Assembly: GCF_023715785.1 (NCBI RefSeq)
Contig: NZ_JAMBOX010000026.1
Location: forward strand, 1-41,369
DNA length: 41,369 nucleotides
Reading direction: 5' to 3'
Origin: Neobacillus niacini
GTDB taxonomy: Bacteria > Bacillota > Bacilli > Bacillales > Cytobacillaceae
Position numbers and translations under genes: made by a program. Below are positions 1-7,757 of this stretch, one piece after another. The notes under the pieces were generated by a model. That model was not told the DNA's origin and did no database searches. It worked only from the letters and a program-made list of their open reading frames with translations. The stretch's first letter is position 1; every line of letters starts with the position of its first letter.

Positions 1-126
<126 letters not shown>

Positions 127-129
127 ATT

Positions 130-251
130 AGAAAAGCGGAGGCGACTGTCCAAACTTCGAGAGACGTTGGAGGGCCGGCACTGCAAATCCCGGTTTTGGA
201 TTTGTAGGGACGGACCGAAACGGCCGAGAAGTTAGGAGCCGAAGCTAGACA
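130..251. repeat. Palindromic intergenic repeat of Bacillus type, directly after 23S
   Basis: The block starts GAAAAGCGGAGGCGACTG and ends GGAGCCGAAGCTAGACA, boundaries I recall from dispersed intergenic repeats in Bacillus-type genomes. It folds on itself: AACTTC near the left pairs with GAAGTT near the right, GGCCG with CGGCC, and the core CTGCAAATCC pairs with GGATTTGTAG. It occupies the position of the usual 23S-5S spacer. The family identification is from memory. Confidence 0.6.
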
Positions 252-304
252 AGTCATTTACTGGTGAACTCGTTTTTACAATACTTCTTCTGCATTATCT
301 AGTT

Positions 305-324
305 TTGAGGGAATGAAACCTCAA
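305..324 (+). other. Small hairpin in rRNA-tRNA spacer
   Basis: TTGAGG, an 8-base loop and CCTCAA form a hairpin in a spacer resembling those of Bacillus rRNA operons. It could be a processing or antitermination element. Function is inferred only from position. Confidence 0.35.
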
Positions 325-338
325 TAAATGACAAATTG

Positions 339-385
339 AAAGCTTAGATTCTCAAATATGAGATGGGTTAAGCTTTTTATTTGAC
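339..385 (+). terminator. Possible terminator or processing hairpin before the tRNA array
   Basis: AAAGCTTA at the left pairs with TAAGCTTT at the right, with an inner TCTC/GAGA stem, followed by a short T-rich stretch. It looks terminator-like, yet it lies upstream of a tRNA cluster without an obvious promoter. Readthrough or a processing role is therefore equally possible. Confidence 0.35.
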
Positions 386-392
386 TCTAAAT

Positions 393-479
393 GCGGGTGT
401 GGCGGAATCGGCAGACGCGCTAGATTCAGGTTCTAGTGGTAGCAATACCGTATGGGTTCAAGTCCCTTCACCCGCACCA
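393..479 (+). tRNA. tRNA-Leu (CAG)
   Basis: Complete type II cloverleaf: GCGGGTG acceptor pairs with CACCCGC, long variable arm, anticodon loop TTCAGGT giving CAG, encoded CCA. First gene of a nine-member array. Confidence 0.95.
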
Positions 480-489
480 ATTTTATAAT

Positions 490-561
490 GCGGAAGTAGT
501 TCAGTGGTAGAACACCACCTTGCCAAGGTGGGGGTCGCGGGTTCGAATCCCGTCTTCCGCT
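490..561 (+). tRNA. tRNA-Gly (GCC)
   Basis: Acceptor GCGGAAG pairs with CTTCCGC, anticodon loop TTGCCAA gives GCC, T loop TTCGAAT. The genomic copy lacks an encoded CCA, so the tail must be added post-transcriptionally. Confidence 0.94.
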
Positions 562-568
562 TTCATTT

Positions 569-657
569 GCCGGGGTGGCGGAACTGGCAGACGCACAGGA
601 CTTAAAATCCTGCGGTAGGTGACTACCGTACCGGTTCGATTCCGGTCCTCGGCACCA
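569..657 (+). tRNA. tRNA-Leu (TAA)
   Basis: Type II tRNA with long variable arm, anticodon loop CTTAAAA giving TAA, T loop TTCGATT and encoded CCA. The acceptor stem pairs fully. Confidence 0.95.
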
Positions 658-666
658 TTTCTCAAA

Positions 667-740
667 CGGGAAATAGCTCAGCTTGATAGAGCACTACGTT
701 CGGGACGTAGGGGTCGCAGGTTCAAATCCTGTTTTCCCGA
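667..740 (+). tRNA. tRNA-Pro (CGG), with an altered D loop
   Basis: The acceptor CGGGAAA/TTTCCCG and anticodon stem CTACG/CGTAG pair fully, and the loop TTCGGGA gives CGG. The usual D-loop GG is GA (AGCTTGATA), which removes a conserved base of the D-loop/T-loop contact. CCA is not encoded. It may be functional but weakened, or at an early stage of decay. Confidence 0.8.
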
Positions 741-746
741 TAATTC

Positions 747-819
747 GGGGTCCTAGCCCAACTGGGAGAGCGCTTGCTTCGCATGCAAGAGGTCAGCGGT
801 TCAATCCACCAGTACTGAA
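747..819 (+). pseudogene. Decayed tRNA-Ala (CGC)
   Basis: The 5' two-thirds match Bacillus tRNA-Ala, with an intact anticodon stem and loop TTCGCAT giving CGC. The D stem has a mismatch (GCCC against GAGC). After the T loop the sequence diverges: the T stem AGCGG faces CACCA, and the acceptor GGGGTCC faces GTACTGA. No cloverleaf closes and CCA is not in place, so I call it a tRNA pseudogene. The 3' limit is approximate. Confidence 0.75.
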
Positions 820-830
820 GTTTTTTATTT

Positions 831-907
831 GGCGGTGTAGCTCAGCTGGCTAGAGCGTACGGTTCATACCCGTAAGGTCGGGGGTTCGATCCCCTCCGCC
901 GCTACCA
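831..907 (+). tRNA. tRNA-Met (CAT), elongator type
   Basis: Acceptor GGCGGTG, anticodon loop TTCATAC giving CAT, encoded CCA. The body closely resembles the elongator tRNA-Met of Bacillus rather than the initiator. Confidence 0.93.
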
Positions 908-925
908 TACTTATATCAATCTTTT

Positions 926-1018
926 GGAGGAATACCCAAGTCTGGCTGAAGGGATCGGTCTTGAAAACCGACAGGCGGGTTAAACCGCGCGGGGGTTCGA
1001 ATCCCTCTTCCTCCGCCA
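926..1018 (+). tRNA. tRNA-Ser (TGA)
   Basis: Type II tRNA: GGAGGAA acceptor, anticodon loop with TGA, long variable arm, T loop TTCGAAT and encoded CCA. Confidence 0.95.
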
Positions 1019-1035
1019 GTTTTTTGCCTAAATTT

Positions 1036-1120
1036 GGAGGGGTAGCGAAGTGGCTAAACGCGGCGGACTGTAAATCCGCTCCCTCAGGGTTCGGCGGTTC
1101 GAATCCGTCCCCCTCCACCA
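1036..1120 (+). tRNA. tRNA-Tyr (GTA)
   Basis: Type II tRNA: GGAGGGG acceptor, anticodon loop CTGTAAA giving GTA, encoded CCA. All stems pair. Confidence 0.95.
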
Positions 1121-1123
1121 TTT

Positions 1124-1194
1124 AGGGGCATAGTTTAAAGGTAGAACTAAGGTCTCCAAAACCTTCAGTGTGGGTTCGATTCCTACTGCCCCTG
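1124..1194 (+). tRNA. tRNA-Trp (CCA)
   Basis: Acceptor AGGGGCA pairs with TGCCCCT, anticodon loop CTCCAAA gives CCA, T loop TTCGATT. The 3' end reads GTCG, so CCA is not encoded. Last gene of the array. Confidence 0.92.
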
Positions 1195-1203
1195 TCGTAT
1201 TCG

Positions 1204-1246
1204 AAAACGCCTTTCTCTTTCATGAGGAAGGTGTTTTTATTTTGTT
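1204..1246 (+). terminator. Terminator of the rRNA/tRNA operon
   Basis: AACGCCTTTCTC, loop TTTCAT and GAGGAAGGTGTT form a long stem with G-U wobbles, followed by TTTATTTTGTTTTTT. It lies just after the last tRNA. Confidence 0.8.
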
Positions 1247-1325
1247 TTTTAAGGAACTAATCGCATTAGCCTTCGTAAAATGGAGTAAGTGTGCTTGTAA
1301 TTTGTCAAATGAAATGAGGATGACC

Positions 1326-2081
1326 ATGTTTTATTTAAGAGAGACATATCGACTCCATCCTGACAACGAAAGCAAATATAGTGAGCTTTTTAAAGAATAT
1401 TATTTTCCCGTGCATATAAAAAGCGGAGCAAGACTGATAGGAAGCTGGGTAACCGAACAAGGGGATGAATTCATGATTATTTGGGAGTATTCCAGCTATG
1501 AAGAATATGAAAAAATAGAACAACGTCTTACACGGGACAAAATGTATGCACAAATGAAAAAACAGTTTCAAAAAGCAGCTAAAGATTTTTTAGTTAAAAG
1601 AACCGATACATTGAATTCGTTAGGAGCATTTATGCCTGCCAAACATAACGTATCGGTCAGCGGCTATATAACAAATGAAAATGGTGAAACATTATTGGTA
1701 AAAACTTATTGGAGGGCAGATACATGGGAACTTCCTGGCGGGGGTGTAGATGACGGCGAAACATTGGACAGGGCATTGTGCAGGGAGATATTGGAAGAGA
1801 CAGGCATTGAGGTGAAGTTATTTGGTATAACCGGTATTTATTCAAATGGAAACACCATTTCTATTGTTTTTCTGGGAGAAGCAAGAGGCGGAAAACTAAC
1901 CACATCCAACGAAACGAAAGAGGTTCAATTTGTTAACCTTAATCACGCAAATGTGTCACACTATATCAAAAGGGGGAAGTTTATTCCAAGAGTATTGGAT
2001 GCAATGAACGGAAAATTTGCACCATATGAAGCATTTAAAATCCGTCCCTATGAACTGATCGAAAGATTGGAAGGAAATTAA
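1326..2081 (+). CDS. NIPSNAP-like/Nudix hydrolase fusion
   Basis: Predicted 251-aa cytosolic protein. Residues 1 to ~100 (MFYLRETYRL...) resemble a NIPSNAP/dimeric ferredoxin-like domain. Residues ~105-240 are a Nudix hydrolase with a complete box (GGVDDGETLD...REILEETGIEV), so it should cleave a nucleoside-diphosphate-linked substrate using Mg2+; the substrate cannot be read from sequence. I chose ATG 1326 because GAGG sits 6 bases upstream. Longer readings begin inside tRNA-Trp or run through the terminator and are unlikely. It stands alone between the tRNA terminator and the glycosylase gene. The domain fusion is the unusual part; the N-terminal assignment is weaker than the Nudix one. Confidence 0.85.
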   Translation: MFYLRETYRLHPDNESKYSELFKEYYFPVHIKSGARLIGSWVTEQGDEFMIIWEYSSYEEYEKIEQRLTRDKMYAQMKKQFQKAAKDFLVKRTDTLNSLGAFMPAKHNVSVSGYITNENGETLLVKTYWRADTWELPGGGVDDGETLDRALCREILEETGIEVKLFGITGIYSNGNTISIVFLGEARGGKLTTSNETKEVQFVNLNHANVSHYIKRGKFIPRVLDAMNGKFAPYEAFKIRPYELIERLEGN

Positions 2082-2154
2082 AGTAAACCCACAAAATTTA
2101 ATTAAAACTCCCGACTAGGTAAAACTAACAAAAATGTTTTTGGGGGGAGTTACC

Positions 2155-2964
2155 ATGCCAGAGCTTCCGGAAATGGAAAATTATAAATTGCTGTTGAATC
2201 AAAAGATTGCTGGCCGTCCGATTACTGCTATCCAAATTAACAGGGAAAAGTCGGTAAATGTAAATCCCGAACTTTTTCGAAAAACTGTCCTGCATCAAAC
2301 TGTAAGGAACATCAACAGACGAGGCAAGCATTTATTGTTCCAGCTTCAAAACGGTCAAGTATTGCTATTGCATTTAATGTTGGGCGGCTGGATGTTTTAT
2401 GGTACGGAGGCTGATAAACCGAAGCGAACCATTCAAGTCCGGCTATCCTTTGGCAAGGAGCATTTGTATTTTATCGGATTGCGGCTCGGCTATCTCCATC
2501 TCTATAGGGAGGTGGAGGCTGAAGAAAAACTTGCCCATTTAGGGCCGGAGCCGCTAAACGCCACATTTTCCGCAGAAGAATTTTTAAAAAGAATCGCTAC
2601 AAAGCACGGCAGGTTTAAAACAACTCTGATTGATCAAGAGTTTATTGCCGGAATCGGTAACTGTTACTCAGCGGAAATATGTTTTCATGCCGGAATCCTG
2701 CCAGCCAAAGAGATTGATGACATAAGTGAATCCGGACGGGTCCAATTGTTTCAAGCAATGAAGCAGGTCCTTACAGAAGCCATTAAGAACGGAGGGTATA
2801 TAGAAAACCCCATTTTTGAAGGAGATATCAAAACCGGGGGCTTTTACGGAGTGCGCAAGGTTTACGATCGTCAGGGGGAAAGCTGTCAGCGCTGCGGGTC
2901 AGCGATTGTAATGGAGACCATTTCCTCAAGGAAAACCTATTATTGTCCCAATTGCCAGAAGTAA
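2155..2964 (+). CDS. Fpg/Nei-family DNA glycosylase (MutM-like)
   Basis: 269-aa base-excision repair glycosylase/AP lyase. After removal of Met the chain begins PELPEME, carrying the Fpg catalytic N-terminal proline and glutamate. The C-terminus holds the zinc finger CQRCG...CPNC (four cysteines) characteristic of Fpg/Nei. ATG 2155 is preceded by GGGGGGAG; an upstream in-frame ATG at 2134 would put extra residues before the catalytic proline and is rejected. The family excises oxidised bases. Whether this is the main MutM or a paralogue cannot be decided here, since it is not next to polA, where canonical Bacillus mutM sits. A terminator follows at once. Confidence 0.9.
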   Translation: MPELPEMENYKLLLNQKIAGRPITAIQINREKSVNVNPELFRKTVLHQTVRNINRRGKHLLFQLQNGQVLLLHLMLGGWMFYGTEADKPKRTIQVRLSFGKEHLYFIGLRLGYLHLYREVEAEEKLAHLGPEPLNATFSAEEFLKRIATKHGRFKTTLIDQEFIAGIGNCYSAEICFHAGILPAKEIDDISESGRVQLFQAMKQVLTEAIKNGGYIENPIFEGDIKTGGFYGVRKVYDRQGESCQRCGSAIVMETISSRKTYYCPNCQK

Positions 2965-2972
2965 TAAAGATG

Positions 2973-2999
2973 ATCTCGTCTATAAGGCGGGATTTTTTT
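2973..2999 (+). terminator. Terminator after the Fpg-like gene
   Basis: ATCTCGTC, loop TATAAG and GCGGGAT, with one bulge and one wobble, followed by seven T residues. Confidence 0.75.
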
Positions 3000-3137
3000 G
3001 CAGAAAGAATTTTCAGAATTAATAGTTTACTATTTTGTCAAAATTTATGTTTCCGTTTTTGGATATATGTAATATACTATATACAAATAAGTATAACACA
3101 TTTAACTATATGTAACATGTTTATTGTTTTTAAGGGG

Positions 3138-3785
3138 GTGTCACTAATTAAACTTAGCAAGCGTCAGGATGAAATCCTCCAGATTGTGAAACAAAATGGC
3201 CCTATTACAGGGAAAGAAATTGCTGAAAAGCTTTCGGTAACGCGGGCAGCATTAAGGCCGGATCTTGCCATTTTGACGATGTCAGGCAATCTAGATGCCA
3301 GGCCGCGAGTTGGTTATTTTTTTAATGATAAATTGGCAGTCAAACAGAAGGCTAAAAAGTTTATTCAGCAAAAAGTGTCCGATTTTAAGGCACACCCCAT
3401 TGTCGTAGAAAAGTCAACATCTGTGTATAATGCCATTGTCCAATTATTCCTTGAGGATGTAGGGACACTGTATGCGGTCGATTCTGAAGGGTGTTTGGCT
3501 GGGGTGATTTCCCGAAAGGATTTGCTGAGGGCCGCCCTTGGAAACAAAAATCTCCAAGAACTGCCGGTAAGTGTGATTATGACACGCATGCCGAATATTA
3601 TCACGATTCATCCGGATGAAACGTTACTTGAAGCAGCCAAAAAAATGATTAATTATCATGTTGATTCCTTACCTGTAGTCACAGAAGCAGGAGACCGAGG
3701 CAGTACATATTTGTTGTTGGGGCGAATCACAAAAACAACGATAACAAGGGCATATGTAGAATTTATGGATGAAAATTCAAACTAA
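3138..3785 (+). CDS. ccpN: CcpN, gluconeogenesis repressor (HTH + CBS pair)
   Basis: About 212-215 aa. Residues ~5-60 form a winged HTH (KRQDEILQIV, then TRAALRPDLAILTMSG) very close to Bacillus subtilis CcpN (YqzB). Residues ~75-210 are two CBS domains (FLEDVGTLYAVD, IMTRMPNI, GRITKT). CcpN represses gapB and pckA on glucose in B. subtilis. The start is uncertain: GTG 3138 lies inside the Shine-Dalgarno AAGGGGGTG, while ATT at 3147 has ideal spacing to it. The reported start is the conventional GTG. It heads a cluster with the PPDK regulatory protein (17 bp on) and ppdK, which fits control of PEP/pyruvate flux. Confidence 0.92.
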   Translation: MSLIKLSKRQDEILQIVKQNGPITGKEIAEKLSVTRAALRPDLAILTMSGNLDARPRVGYFFNDKLAVKQKAKKFIQQKVSDFKAHPIVVEKSTSVYNAIVQLFLEDVGTLYAVDSEGCLAGVISRKDLLRAALGNKNLQELPVSVIMTRMPNIITIHPDETLLEAAKKMINYHVDSLPVVTEAGDRGSTYLLLGRITKTTITRAYVEFMDENSN

Positions 3786-3802
3786 GGGGAGTTGCTGCGA
3801 TT

Positions 3803-4618
3803 TTGGTACAGAAAGAAGTTGTCTATGTGGTTTCTGACTCGGTCGGCGAGACTGCCGAGTTTGTTGTAAAAGCAGTAGCCACACAATTTAATGGCGGGCA
3901 AGTGGATATTCGTCGAAATTCCTATGTGGATGATATTGAGGATATTGAGGACGTCATCATTTTAGCCAAACGGGAAAAATCAATTATAGCTTATACAATT
4001 GTCATCCCTACATTAAAAGAGTATCTTGATCGACGCGCGGGGGAAGAAGATATACTTGCAGTCGATTTACTCAGTCCATTGATGAATGCTTTCACTACGA
4101 GGTTTAACAAAGAGCCCCATCGTCGTCCGGGATTGATGAGAAAGTTGGATGAAGAGTATTTCCGGAAAATTGAAGCGATTGAATTTGCCGTTAAATACGA
4201 TGACGGACGCGATCCACGCGGAATTACAAAGGCAGATATTGTCCTTATCGGGGTATCCCGGACTTCGAAGACACCGCTTTCGATGTATTTGGCACATAAG
4301 CGTTTTAAAGTAGCCAACGTTCCATTGGTTCCGGAAGTCCCGCCTCCGGATGAACTGTTTAAAATACCGAGGAAAAATTGTATCGGCCTAATCATTTCTC
4401 CGGATAAATTAAATGAAATTCGCAAAGAACGTTTAAAGGCTTTGGGATTGGCTTCGCAAGCTAATTATGCCAGCTTCCAAAGAATATTGGATGAACTCGA
4501 CCATGCTGAAAAAATTATGAAGCGGGTTGGCTGCCCGGTTATAGATGTATCCAATAAGGCTGTCGAAGAAACAGCGGGCTTAATTCTTGATGTGCTTAAA
4601 AAAGAGAGGAGCTTTTAA
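3803..4618 (+). CDS. PPDK regulatory protein (bifunctional kinase/pyrophosphorylase)
   Basis: 271-aa DUF299-family protein, homologue of B. subtilis YqfL. It carries the P-loop-like GVSRTSKT at residues 150-157, followed by TPLSMYLA, the family signature. The family uses ADP to phosphorylate, and Pi to dephosphorylate, a threonine beside the catalytic histidine of pyruvate phosphate dikinase, switching it off and on. Its presumed target is encoded 4 bp downstream, so partner and regulator are genetically linked. TTG 3803 is preceded by GGGGAG 11 bases upstream; the next residues (KEVVYVVSDSVGETAE) match the usual family N-terminus. Confidence 0.93.
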   Translation: MVQKEVVYVVSDSVGETAEFVVKAVATQFNGGQVDIRRNSYVDDIEDIEDVIILAKREKSIIAYTIVIPTLKEYLDRRAGEEDILAVDLLSPLMNAFTTRFNKEPHRRPGLMRKLDEEYFRKIEAIEFAVKYDDGRDPRGITKADIVLIGVSRTSKTPLSMYLAHKRFKVANVPLVPEVPPPDELFKIPRKNCIGLIISPDKLNEIRKERLKALGLASQANYASFQRILDELDHAEKIMKRVGCPVIDVSNKAVEETAGLILDVLKKERSF

Positions 4619-4622
4619 TAAT

Positions 4623-7292
4623 ATGGATAAGTTTGTTTATTTATTTCATGAAGGTAATGGCAACATGAAAGACCTGCTTGGCGGCAAGGGGGCAAATCTT
4701 GCTGAAATGACGAGAATCGGGCTGCCGGTTCCTTATGGATTTACCATTACCACACAGGCTTGTAATGCTTACTATGAATCTGATAAAACAATTCCAACTT
4801 TAGTAGAAAAGCAGACTTTAGAAGCACTTGGCCGGTTAGAAGAAAAAATGGGCAAGAAACTTGGGGACCCAGCAAATCCATTACTAGTATCAGTCCGTTC
4901 CGGTTCCGTTTTTTCGATGCCCGGCATGATGGATACAATCCTAAACCTTGGCATGAATGATGAAACGGTAGTCGGTTTGGCAAAATTAACAAATAACGCC
5001 CGATTTGCCTACGACTCCTACCGCAGGTTCATTCAAATGTTCAGCAATGTGGTTTTGGAAATCGACACTTTTTATTTCGAGCAATTTTTGGAAGAAACCC
5101 GCGAGCATAAGGGCTATTCCTCCGACCCGGAAATGACGGCTGAAGACTGGCAAGAGGTTATTGCCGGTTACAAGGAAATCGTGAAAAAGCATACCAGAAA
5201 GGACTTCCCGCAGGATCCGATAGAGCAGCTATTTTTGGCAATCAATGCCGTATTCAATTCATGGAATAACCAGCGTGCCATTGTCTACCGCCGCTTGAAC
5301 AAAATTCCTGACCATTTGGGAACGGCGGTTAACGTACAAAGCATGGTATTTGGCAATATGGGCGATGATTCCGGTACTGGTGTGGCATTCACAAGAAATC
5401 CGTCAACGGGCGAACATATCCTTTATGGTGAATATTTAATCAATGCTCAAGGGGAAGACGTGGTGGCAGGAATTCGTACACCGCAGCCAATCGCTACTCT
5501 TAAGGAAGAAATGCCCGGAGTATTCCAGCAATTTTCCGAAACCTGCAAGCGTCTTGAACAGCACTACAAGGAAATGCAAGATATCGAGTTTACAGTCGAG
5601 CGCGGCAAGCTGTTTATCCTGCAAACCCGTAACGGCAAACGCACCGCGCAAGCTGCAATTCGGATCGCTGTTGAGATGGTAAAGGAAGGAATTATTGATA
5701 AAAAGACCGCACTGATGCGGGTTGACCCAGACCAATTAAATCAGCTGCTTCATCGCCGGATTGATGAAAAAGCCGAAAAAAGAGTGATTGCCAAAGGTCT
5801 TCCGGCATCACCAGGTGCAGCTACCGGTCAAGTTGTATTTGAAGCTGACGAGGCCGAGCAGTTAGGCAATGAAGGCAAAAAAGTCATCCTTGTCTCTCCT
5901 GAAACGACTCCGGATGATATTCACGGAATGGTGGCAGCCCAAGCGATTTTAACTAGTCGTGGCGGCATGACCAGCCATGCTGCGGTTGTTGCACGCGGTA
6001 TGGGAAAAGCTTGCATTTGCGGATGTGAAGCGATGAAAATCGATATGAAGGCAAAACAATTTATGGTTGGCGATATTGTCGTTAAATATGGTGATATTAT
6101 TACCATTGATGGTTCCACAGGCGAAATCATGATTGGTGAAATCCCGATGATTGATCCAGAGCTATCTGATGAATTCCAGCAGCTTTTGGTTTGGGCAGAC
6201 CAAGAGCGGAAAATTGGCGTTCGTGCTAATGCCGATAATCCGGAGGACGCGAAGAAATCATTTGAATTCGGTGCAGGAGGCATCGGCTTGTGCCGTACCG
6301 AGCACATGTTCATGGACTTGAAGCGAATTCCAATTGTGCAAAAAATGATACTAGCAGAAAGCTATAGTGAGAGAATGGAAGCGCTCGAACAGCTTCTGCC
6401 AATGCAACAAGGCGATTTTGAAGGAATCTTTGAGGCAATGCAAGGGCTGCCGGTAACGATTCGCTTGCTCGATCCACCGCTTCACGAGTTCTTGCCGAAT
6501 AAGGAAGAGCTTTTAGTTGAAGTAACTAAGCTTCAAATCTTGAATCCTGGATCGGAAGATTTAAAGCAAAAGGAGTTATTGCTGAAGAAGGTTCGTCAAT
6601 TGGATGAGTTCAACCCGATGCTTGGCCACCGCGGCTGCCGTTTAGGGATGATTTATCCGGAGATTTATGAAATGCAGGCAAAAGCTATTTTCTATGCGGC
6701 CGCAAAGCTTGCCGAGAAAGGTGTAGAAGTGCAGCCTGAAATCATGATTCCACTTGTCGGCCACGTCAACGAGTTGAAGCAAATGCGCCAGTTGGTAATG
6801 GAAGCGGCCGTACTCGTACAGGAAGAAACAGGCAGAAAATTCGATTGCACAATTGGAACGATGATTGAAATCCCGCGTGCTGCTTTGACTGCCGACCAAA
6901 TTGCCGAGGAGGCCGATTTCTTCTCATTTGGAACGAATGACCTGACCCAAACAACATTCGGCTACAGCCGCGACGATGCCGAAGGAAAATTCCTGCAAGC
7001 CTACATTGAAAACAAAGTGTTGCCGGAAAACCCATTTGCCGTGCTTGATCAGGAAGGTGTCGGCAAATTGGTGGAAACAGGTGTCAAGCTTGGACGATCG
7101 GCAAAGCCTGCATTAAAGACAGGAATTTGCGGTGAACATGGCGGTGAAAAGAGCTCGATTGATTTCTGTTACCGTACCGGTCTGGATTATGTCAGCTGCT
7201 CGCCATACCGTGTGCCGCTAGCCCGTTTGGCTGCAGCCCAGGCTACAATCCGCCATGAATGGAATAAGGAAGAGGTTTATACTACTGCGTAG
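4623..7292 (+). CDS. ppdK: Pyruvate, phosphate dikinase
   Basis: 889 aa, the usual length for bacterial PPDK. It interconverts pyruvate + ATP + Pi and PEP + AMP + PPi. The N-terminal nucleotide-grasp domain starts LLGGKGANLAEM. The swivelling phosphohistidine domain carries GGMTSHAAVVARGMGKAC with His452 as phosphocarrier and Thr450 as the likely regulatory phosphosite. The C-terminal PEP-binding barrel includes GIGLCRTEHMF and SFGTNDLTQ. ATG 4623 follows GAGAGGAG and lies 4 bp after the regulator stop. With ccpN and the regulator upstream this forms a PEP-regeneration unit. B. subtilis, as I recall, lacks ppdK although it keeps the two regulators. Confidence 0.96.
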   Translation: MDKFVYLFHEGNGNMKDLLGGKGANLAEMTRIGLPVPYGFTITTQACNAYYESDKTIPTLVEKQTLEALGRLEEKMGKKLGDPANPLLVSVRSGSVFSMPGMMDTILNLGMNDETVVGLAKLTNNARFAYDSYRRFIQMFSNVVLEIDTFYFEQFLEETREHKGYSSDPEMTAEDWQEVIAGYKEIVKKHTRKDFPQDPIEQLFLAINAVFNSWNNQRAIVYRRLNKIPDHLGTAVNVQSMVFGNMGDDSGTGVAFTRNPSTGEHILYGEYLINAQGEDVVAGIRTPQPIATLKEEMPGVFQQFSETCKRLEQHYKEMQDIEFTVERGKLFILQTRNGKRTAQAAIRIAVEMVKEGIIDKKTALMRVDPDQLNQLLHRRIDEKAEKRVIAKGLPASPGAATGQVVFEADEAEQLGNEGKKVILVSPETTPDDIHGMVAAQAILTSRGGMTSHAAVVARGMGKACICGCEAMKIDMKAKQFMVGDIVVKYGDIITIDGSTGEIMIGEIPMIDPELSDEFQQLLVWADQERKIGVRANADNPEDAKKSFEFGAGGIGLCRTEHMFMDLKRIPIVQKMILAESYSERMEALEQLLPMQQGDFEGIFEAMQGLPVTIRLLDPPLHEFLPNKEELLVEVTKLQILNPGSEDLKQKELLLKKVRQLDEFNPMLGHRGCRLGMIYPEIYEMQAKAIFYAAAKLAEKGVEVQPEIMIPLVGHVNELKQMRQLVMEAAVLVQEETGRKFDCTIGTMIEIPRAALTADQIAEEADFFSFGTNDLTQTTFGYSRDDAEGKFLQAYIENKVLPENPFAVLDQEGVGKLVETGVKLGRSAKPALKTGICGEHGGEKSSIDFCYRTGLDYVSCSPYRVPLARLAAAQATIRHEWNKEEVYTTA

Positions 7293-7301
7293 GTTGGAGA
7301 T

Positions 7302-7334
7302 AGGAGCGGTACCACTATGGTGCCGTTCTTTTTT
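7302..7334 (+). terminator. Terminator of ppdK
   Basis: GAGCGGTACCA, loop CTA and TGGTGCCGTTC, with two G-U pairs, followed by six T residues. Confidence 0.88.
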
Positions 7335-7377
7335 GTATTGTGTGAATGTTTTTGCAAATACTAAAAATAAATGAAAA

Positions 7378-7393
7378 CTCGCCGATTGGCGAG
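7378..7393. other. GC-rich small hairpin
   Basis: CTCGCC GATT GGCGAG, a perfect 6-bp stem between the ppdK terminator and the next gene. No T run follows. Function unknown. Confidence 0.4.
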
Positions 7394-7435
7394 TCCGTTA
7401 GGACGATGACAGAGGCGTAGTTGAATTTATGCGAC

Positions 7436-7478
7436 ATAGGAAAGTGTAAAATTTGGAGAAAATTTTATACTTTCCTAT
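7436..7478. repeat. 19-bp inverted repeat (long hairpin)
   Basis: Two 19-base arms beginning ATAGGAAAGT and ending ACTTTCCTAT pair with a single G-U, around a 5-base loop. It stands 25 bp before the 63-aa gene. There is no T run in either direction strong enough to make it a standard terminator. It could be a leader structure or mini-element. Confidence 0.6.
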
Positions 7479-7502
7479 TAGCCAAAAAAGGGGCTGTAAA
7501 TA

Positions 7503-7694
7503 ATGGGAGCAATTGAACGAAGTGGATTCCGATTTGTACCGGAATTTAGTGTGATCGGGCAAAACGGAGCCATTCATGTTTACAATCGGGATGAATTTAT
7601 TGAAGAAATCAAGTTTCAGTTTGCCGGGAAGTTTCCAGAAATGGACCAAATCGAGGATTTGGTCGATAAGTATTGTGAATTGCATAATATTTAA
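7503..7694 (+). CDS. Small conserved protein, YbxH-like (DUF5370?)
   Basis: 63-aa soluble protein starting MGAIERSGFRFVPEF with an acidic C-terminal half. It reminds me of the small B. subtilis protein YbxH, a family of unknown function; this is recalled, not searched. ATG 7503 is preceded by AAAGGGG at good spacing. No signal peptide, membrane segment or known catalytic motif is visible. The gene follows a long hairpin and precedes a toxin-like locus whose promoter starts 8 bp after its stop codon. Confidence 0.7.
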   Translation: MGAIERSGFRFVPEFSVIGQNGAIHVYNRDEFIEEIKFQFAGKFPEMDQIEDLVDKYCELHNI

Positions 7695-7701
7695 GGAACA
7701 C

Positions 7702-7730
7702 TTGTTCGATTATGGAATCAATGGTATAAT
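7702..7730 (+). promoter_or_regulatory. Near-consensus SigA promoter for the small toxin gene
   Basis: TTGTTC (-35), a spacer of exactly 17 bp, then TATAAT (-10). Transcription should start near 7737, giving a ~65-nt leader before the TTG start. Confidence 0.8.
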
Positions 7731-7757
7731 TTACATTGCAATAGAATAGGACTTCTC

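Noticed and set aside
864..1121. Minus-strand 85-aa reading frame over tRNA-Met/Ser/Tyr
   Set aside because: It is the complement of three intact tRNA genes, and its repeated GFEPP-type motifs come from T-arm sequences.
1170..1325. N-terminal extension of the Nudix gene
   Set aside because: It starts inside tRNA-Trp and would translate a terminator; ATG 1326 has its own ribosome site.
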